From an uncultured bacterium (GTDB taxonomy: Bacteria > Patescibacteriota > Saccharimonadia > Saccharimonadales > Saccharimonadaceae): a stretch of DNA of 64,000 bases. Positions 59,601 to 64,000 of the stretch are shown one piece after another. Every line of letters begins with the position of its first letter. Within the stretch, counting starts at the first letter, position 1. Position numbers and translations under genes: made by a program. The notes under the pieces are model-generated. The model did not search any database, was not told the origin of the DNA, and was given only the letters and a program-made list of their open reading frames with translations. Location of the stretch: assembly GCA_937863415.1 (NCBI GenBank), contig CALMFC010000006.1, positions 101,500 through 165,499 on the forward strand, read 5' to 3'.

Positions 59601-61436
59601 ATGATTGCAGATATTAGTATTAGCGAAAAATCTTTTGGTCCCAAAATTTTAATGAGTGGGATTAAGTTTAGTATTGATGACCACGAAAAAATTGGTGTAA
59701 TTGGACGTAATGGTATTGGTAAATCTACGCTTTTTGGAATCTTAGCGGGCATCGACAAAGACTTTACTGGCAATATTATATATAAGCGCGGCGTGGTAGT
59801 TGTGTCGACAGCTCAAGAACACCATGACCTGGGCGATACGACTGTTTTGCAATACGTCCTAGCAGGATTACCTGAATACAGCAACCTAAGTCGAATAATT
59901 GAGACTTACCCCGAAAAAATGGGCGATAATATGAAATTAATTGATGAATATACTCAGGCACTTACGCGGTTTGACGACAAAGGTTTTTATCAAATCGAAG
60001 AACAAATTGAGCGCGAACTAGATAAATTTCAACTGCCCGGGGTGGCTCATCGTCCCTTCTCTACCTTGTCTGGTGGCCAAAAGCGTCTAGTCGAGGTTGT
60101 AAAAGTCATGCATAGCGATGCCAATTTAGCGTTAGTCGACGAACCAACCAACCATATGGATTACATAGCTAAACAGCAGTATATTGATTGGATGAAAACA
60201 GCGCGTGAGGCGATGCTTGTCATTACCCATGACCGAGATGTTTTGAGCGAGGTCGATAGAATAATCGAGCTCAAAGATGGTGAAAACGCAAATTACAAAG
60301 GCAACTATGATGCGTATCTAAAGCAAAATGCCGTTAGCACTGGTACTCAAATGAACGACTTTGAAATGATAGAAAAACGGATCGTCAATTTGAAAGCAAA
60401 AGTAATTGACTACCAACGTTTGAAGGAAAAATCTCGTAATCCTGGGACTATCCAAAAGTTTAAACGACTAGAAGAAAATTCACGTAAAGAATTGGCCGAA
60501 CTACAAGCCAAAGAAAAACCGACTTTTTGGATTGACAAAGAATCAGCGGCAAACTTGAACTACAAAGTCGCTAATCAATACGATAAGTTCAAAGCCAAGA
60601 ATATCCGCATGAATTTAAAAAACGATGAATCGCGCAGTAAACACGTCTTAGTTACGGCGCGTGACGTGTCGCTCGGTTATGGTAACACTCCCCTATTTAG
60701 CGGTGTGAATATTGATTTACGTGAAGGTGAAGCATTAGAGTTTCGCGGGCGTAATGGTGCTGGTAAGACAACACTAATAAAAGCCTTACTCTACAAACCC
60801 GAGTCAGATGTGAATTCTTTTTCAAAACAGACCTCAGTTCGCCAAGATAATTTACGACTAGCTTCTTTGTCGCCTGCGGAACTCCCCGCTGGACAGCGGG
60901 TCAAACAGTCCTCGACAAGCAATGAATCTAGCCGTAAGTTATCTGGGAACCTCAGTAGTGTTTTAAAAGAAGAATTCACATCTAACTCGGCTAGCGACAT
61001 CGCGTTATTTAGTGGTGAAATTAATCTGGATACACACGTACGAATTGGGATTTATGAACAAGAGGTTTCTCCAACTTATTTTGAAATACCGCTTGAACTA
61101 GCGATAGAGCGAGTGTATTTGGACCGCGGATTGTCAATATCGCAAACAAAAATACGAAATTTGATGAGTGATTATTTATTTACAGAAGCAGATGGTAAAA
61201 CGCCAGTTTCACGGTTATCTGGTGGCCAAAAAGCGAGGTTGCAATTAATTTCGATGCTAGCAAACGACCCGCAACTACTAATTTTAGACGAGCCAACCAA
61301 TCACCTTGATTTACCGAGTATTGAGGAACTTGAAACAGCCTTAGCTAAATATTCGGGTGCAGTTATTTACGTTAGCCATGACGGATACTTTAGACGGTCA
61401 CTTGGTGGTGACGTTCTGCAAATCGGCGAAAAATAG
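59601..61436 (+). CDS. ABC-F family ATPase
   Basis: Two ABC domains with no membrane part: Walker A GRNGIGKST near 36 and GRNGAGKTT near 390, LSGGQKRLVE near 158 and LSGGQKARLQ near 540, and DEPTNHMD and DEPTNHLD. ABC-F proteins act on ribosomes as translation factors or antibiotic-protection proteins. An extra segment of about 65 Ser-rich residues follows the second Walker A (about 400-465, SPAELPAGQRVKQSSTSNES). TATAAT ends 8 nt before the ATG. Subfamily cannot be set from sequence alone. Confidence 0.93.
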   Translation: MIADISISEKSFGPKILMSGIKFSIDDHEKIGVIGRNGIGKSTLFGILAGIDKDFTGNIIYKRGVVVVSTAQEHHDLGDTTVLQYVLAGLPEYSNLSRIIETYPEKMGDNMKLIDEYTQALTRFDDKGFYQIEEQIERELDKFQLPGVAHRPFSTLSGGQKRLVEVVKVMHSDANLALVDEPTNHMDYIAKQQYIDWMKTAREAMLVITHDRDVLSEVDRIIELKDGENANYKGNYDAYLKQNAVSTGTQMNDFEMIEKRIVNLKAKVIDYQRLKEKSRNPGTIQKFKRLEENSRKELAELQAKEKPTFWIDKESAANLNYKVANQYDKFKAKNIRMNLKNDESRSKHVLVTARDVSLGYGNTPLFSGVNIDLREGEALEFRGRNGAGKTTLIKALLYKPESDVNSFSKQTSVRQDNLRLASLSPAELPAGQRVKQSSTSNESSRKLSGNLSSVLKEEFTSNSASDIALFSGEINLDTHVRIGIYEQEVSPTYFEIPLELAIERVYLDRGLSISQTKIRNLMSDYLFTEADGKTPVSRLSGGQKARLQLISMLANDPQLLILDEPTNHLDLPSIEELETALAKYSGAVIYVSHDGYFRRSLGGDVLQIGEK

Positions 61437-61437
61437 A

Positions 61438-61902
61438 CTAACTGTCCAGCACTCGGCGGATCAACCGAACTATTTGATCGGAAGAGTACATGTTTCGTTT
61501 TGTAACGATGGGCCCTGATGCAACTAGGGCTAAGCGCTCTATGGCCGAAAGTGCCTGTCTCTGCTCGACAGTCGACGAACGAGCGTAAGCTTCATTAAAC
61601 AAAAGTCGGTAGGGGTTATTCTCACCGAGCGATCGAGCGAGCTCTTCGTCTCGCTCCATCAGTTTAATCAATCTAGACTTCCATAAGTTCATCTGTTCAG
61701 TGCGAAATGACTCACTGTTATCACCTATGCATGTTTCACTTATTACTAATGGTGTTAAGTTAATGGCGGCAGGACTCCCCCACATATCCAGTTGAGCGGC
61801 TGCGTATTCGGTATCGGTTAACTTTTCGGGGTCAATAAAAGCCCTCTCGGTAATCTTGCTGGCCGATTGGTCTTTTGGTCCTTCGTGCTGATTGTTGTCC
61901 AT
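61438..61902 (-). CDS. Orphan soluble protein of 154 residues
   Basis: Not recognised. The N-terminal 35 residues are polar (DNNQHEGPKDQSASK), followed by a helical region (TEQMNLWKSRLIKLMERDEE, QRQALSAIERLALVA). It starts after a good AAGGAGA Shine-Dalgarno and converges on the ABC-F gene 1 nt away. Confidence 0.7.
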   Translation of the reverse strand: MDNNQHEGPKDQSASKITERAFIDPEKLTDTEYAAAQLDMWGSPAAINLTPLVISETCIGDNSESFRTEQMNLWKSRLIKLMERDEELARSLGENNPYRLLFNEAYARSSTVEQRQALSAIERLALVASGPIVTKRNMYSSDQIVRLIRRVLDS

Positions 61903-61947
61903 GTTCTCCTTTGCTAAAGTGTCAGGAGCGAATTGGAACAGTTTAGG

Positions 61948-62226
61948 TTATGTTGTAACAGGTTGGATGTTGTGCTTTTTGATTGCATCTTGGATTTTAG
62001 GGCGGTCGAACCCTAGGATGATATCGCCGGCAACATCGGTAACAGGAACACCTCGAAAGTCACCGTCTAACTTTTTCATAAGTTCGTCGTGAGCCTCTTT
62101 GTCCGCCTCGATGTCCTTACTAATATACGGAATACCAAGCTTATCGAGCCATTGCATTTCGGTGTGGCAGAACGCGCACCAAGATGTGCTGTATACGGTT
62201 ACTGTAGGTGTGGTTGAATCGGTCAT
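61948..62226 (-). CDS. Glutaredoxin-like thiol-disulfide protein
   Basis: Thioredoxin fold with the CxxC motif in YSTSWCAFCHTEMQWLD near residues 17-20, cis-Pro in RGVPVTDVAGD and a GFDRPKI end. This is the NrdH/glutaredoxin group, which reduces protein disulfides such as those of ribonucleotide reductase. 92 residues. AAGGGT precedes the ATG. Confidence 0.9.
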   Translation of the reverse strand: MTDSTTPTVTVYSTSWCAFCHTEMQWLDKLGIPYISKDIEADKEAHDELMKKLDGDFRGVPVTDVAGDIILGFDRPKIQDAIKKHNIQPVTT

Positions 62227-62319
62227 GTTACCCTTCCTGTTTGGTTGTTACTATACATTATACATCATTTACTATCTACTATCTACCATCATGATTATGC
62301 TATACTAAATCCATAATTT

Positions 62320-64000
62320 ATGGGATATAAAGTGATACGATTTGCATCAAATTCTACAAAACATACAGAGACGAAATTCTCTGTTGGCTTTGCTCTGCCG
62401 ACTGTTTTGATTTCTTCAATTATTATGCTGACTGTGTTGCTCGTTTCTGTTACTTCAACTGTGGCGGTTAGAAACTCTCTTCAGGCTCAATATTACAATC
62501 AGATGGCGCGGAGTGCGGCTGATGCTGGAATTGAATACGCAAAAGCATGTATGAATCTTGATGGAATTCCGAAGTGGTCGGACGCGATGCCGCTTAAACA
62601 GGATACTGACTGTTCTGGCATGCCTCTAAATACAACTACTACGGCAAGTGTTTTGGTTGTAGCTGGCGGCGGCGGCGGCGGCGCTAATATGGGTGGCGGC
62701 GGCGGCGGCGGTGGTGTCATATATAAACCATCTGAAAAGCTAAGTTTAGGTAAATTTCAAGTCATAGTTGGTGATGGCGGTCAGGGTGCGCCTAATGGTA
62801 CAGATTCGTTTCATCCAACAACCCCCGGTACAAATGGTGGTAACTCTTCATTTAACGGCATAGAAGCAATTGGTGGTGGCCGAGGTGGAACATCATATAA
62901 CGGTAAATTTGGGATTAATGGTGGTGCCGACGGCGGTTCTGGTGGTGGTGCCTCTGGTTACAACAATAATGGATCTCCACCAGGTGCAGTTAAGGGCGGT
63001 ATTGGTGTTACTGGACAAGGTAATAGTGGCGGAAATCAGGGTAACGCTTACTATTCTGGTGGTGGTGGCGGTGCTGGAACTGTAGGCGCTAATGGTAACG
63101 GTAAGGCAAATGGTGGTGCAGGAATTGCAAATGCGATTCTGGGAACAAGCTACTATTGGGGCGGTGGCGGCGGCGGTGCTGGGTACTCAATTAATGGCGG
63201 TAATGGCGGTATTGGCGGCGGTGGTGGCGGCGCGGTTGGGACTAATCCTGGGGGAGTTGGACTCAATCACGGCGGAACTGGTGGCGGTGGAAACGTTAAT
63301 ACTGTCGCAAATACTCCTGGTGGTAATGGTGGTGCAAATACCGGCGGTGGTGGCGGTGGTGGTTCGCATTATAATGCTAACAACAGGGGTGGTGACGGTG
63401 GTTCGGGTATTGTGGTTGTTTCATACCCTACTGGCGCTCTGACCGCAACTGGCGGTACGATTTCATATTGGAATGGCCGAACAATACACAAATTCACCAG
63501 TACTGGCGTGCTAAATGTGACAGCGGACACGGGCTTAACGTGTCCTGATACCGGTACGACGTGTTCAGTAAACAAAAGCGGCAATGTTCGTACGGGTTTT
63601 AGCGTAGGCTACCCGGCGATTAACAATGGAACGGTTAAACTACTTGTCGTTGGTGGCGGCGGCGGCGGCGGAAATAGTGGCTCCGGAGGCGGTGCTGGCG
63701 GCTATGTCTATAATCCCGCTTACCCAGTTAGTGTAGGAAGTATAAGCGTGACAGTTGGTGGCGGTGGCGCTGGCGGTTCAGTGCAAAATGATCCTGGTGC
63801 AAAGGGCGGAGATTCAAAGTTTTCAGATGTTACCGCGGAAGGCGGTGGCTTTGGTGTTCCGCACGCGGCGTCAGATGGTGGAAGTGGTGGAAGTGGTGGT
63901 GGCGGTGCTCTAAGAACGAACCTGCCGGTTACTGACGGGGGCCTAGGATCACAAGGAAATCCTGGGGGTGCAGGGGCTGTTGCTGGCGGCTGGGCTTCTA
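62320..64000 (+). CDS. Pilin-like N terminus fused to glycine-rich surface domains (partial, runs off the end)
   Basis: The frame from ATG 62320 is open to the window end (560 codons). Residues about 21-45 (FSVGFALPTVLISSIIMLTV) form a prepilin-like segment with G before F and a hydrophobic helix, but Pro-Thr replaces the usual Glu5 of type IV pilins. A coil region (SLQAQYYNQMARSAADAGIE) follows, then long Gly-rich repeats introduced by ASVLVVAGGGGGG and VKLLVVGGGGGGG, matching bacterial glycine-rich surface domains. It may be exported by a type IV pilus system and act as an adhesin. The codon pattern GGC/GGT is repetitive. A TGCTATACT extended -10 lies about 15 nt upstream. Confidence 0.85.
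   Translation, partial: MGYKVIRFASNSTKHTETKFSVGFALPTVLISSIIMLTVLLVSVTSTVAVRNSLQAQYYNQMARSAADAGIEYAKACMNLDGIPKWSDAMPLKQDTDCSGMPLNTTTTASVLVVAGGGGGGANMGGGGGGGGVIYKPSEKLSLGKFQVIVGDGGQGAPNGTDSFHPTTPGTNGGNSSFNGIEAIGGGRGGTSYNGKFGINGGADGGSGGGASGYNNNGSPPGAVKGGIGVTGQGNSGGNQGNAYYSGGGGGAGTVGANGNGKANGGAGIANAILGTSYYWGGGGGGAGYSINGGNGGIGGGGGGAVGTNPGGVGLNHGGTGGGGNVNTVANTPGGNGGANTGGGGGGGSHYNANNRGGDGGSGIVVVSYPTGALTATGGTISYWNGRTIHKFTSTGVLNVTADTGLTCPDTGTTCSVNKSGNVRTGFSVGYPAINNGTVKLLVVGGGGGGGNSGSGGGAGGYVYNPAYPVSVGSISVTVGGGGAGGSVQNDPGAKGGDSKFSDVTAEGGGFGVPHAASDGGSGGSGGGGALRTNLPVTDGGLGSQGNPGGAGAVAGGWAS

Noticed and set aside
62499..63584. Several long frames on both strands inside the glycine-rich gene
   Set aside because: They are by-products of GGN-rich repetitive coding sequence; only the 62320 frame has a pilin-like start and domain matches.
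1..64000. Recoded UGA (as in Gracilibacteria/Absconditabacteria)
   Set aside because: Conserved full-length proteins have no in-frame TGA, and genes such as the type IIG enzyme end normally at TGA.
1..64000. CRISPR array
   Set aside because: No regularly spaced repeats with unique spacers were seen. The hairpin repeats and the 109-nt duplication do not have that layout, and the Cas4-like domain lies in a DUF2779 protein without other cas genes.

Overview
The window looks like chromosomal DNA from a small-genome bacterium of the Candidate Phyla Radiation, most likely Candidatus Saccharibacteria (TM7). This is inferred from gene content: no rRNA is present. The evidence is a compact dcw-type block, a TraD-like ATPase paired with a sigma-region-4/HARE-HTH protein, many small orphan membrane proteins, and a pilin-like glycine-rich surface protein. 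The standard genetic code fits, because full-length conserved proteins contain no in-frame TGA and several genes end in TGA. Many genes carry a TATAAT-like -10 box only 6-8 nt before the start codon, which suggests leaderless mRNAs.

Layout. 1-4.6 kb, + strand: end of a penicillin-binding protein, then mraY, ftsW, murG and an ftsQ-like gene (peptidoglycan precursor synthesis and septation). 4.6-5.3 kb: AT-rich gene-free strand switch with an iteron-like repeat. 5.3-20 kb, mostly - strand: TraD-like ATPase and sigma4/HARE-HTH gene, topA, dprA, pth, der, an rluB-type pseudouridine synthase and a two-component system with Pro/Ala-rich tails. A probable unannotated structured RNA lies between dprA and pth. 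20-24 kb: small orphan and membrane proteins, including a DUF4396 member.

24-43 kb is the accessory region. It holds a NERD protein and a three-gene operon (type IIG restriction-methylation enzyme, HEPN-like protein, Cas4/DnaQ-like DUF2779 nuclease). It also holds a NYN RNase, three members of an unrecognised paralogous family (two paired with a RadC-derived domain), a copper ATPase operon and pyrH. Last comes an OLD-type nuclease island beside tRNA-Glu, with tRNA fragments on both sides.

43-58 kb: a second two-component system with DUF3048, gltX, a PEGA protein, tRNA-Leu next to a perfect 109-nt tandem duplication, and a sortase. Then come a four-gene operon (xth, Nudix, P-loop kinase-like, NnrD-like), smpB, two GT4 glycosyltransferases and an alpha/beta hydrolase. 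59-64 kb: a large (~500 nt) structured RNA with its own promoter and terminator, divergent from an ABC-F ATPase gene, then a glutaredoxin and the start of the pilin-like glycine-rich protein running off the window.

Main candidates for undescribed biology: the three-gene nuclease operon, the RadC-like/orphan-family modules, the two structured RNAs, the tRNA-Glu island, and a class of hairpin repeats placed at gene 3' ends.
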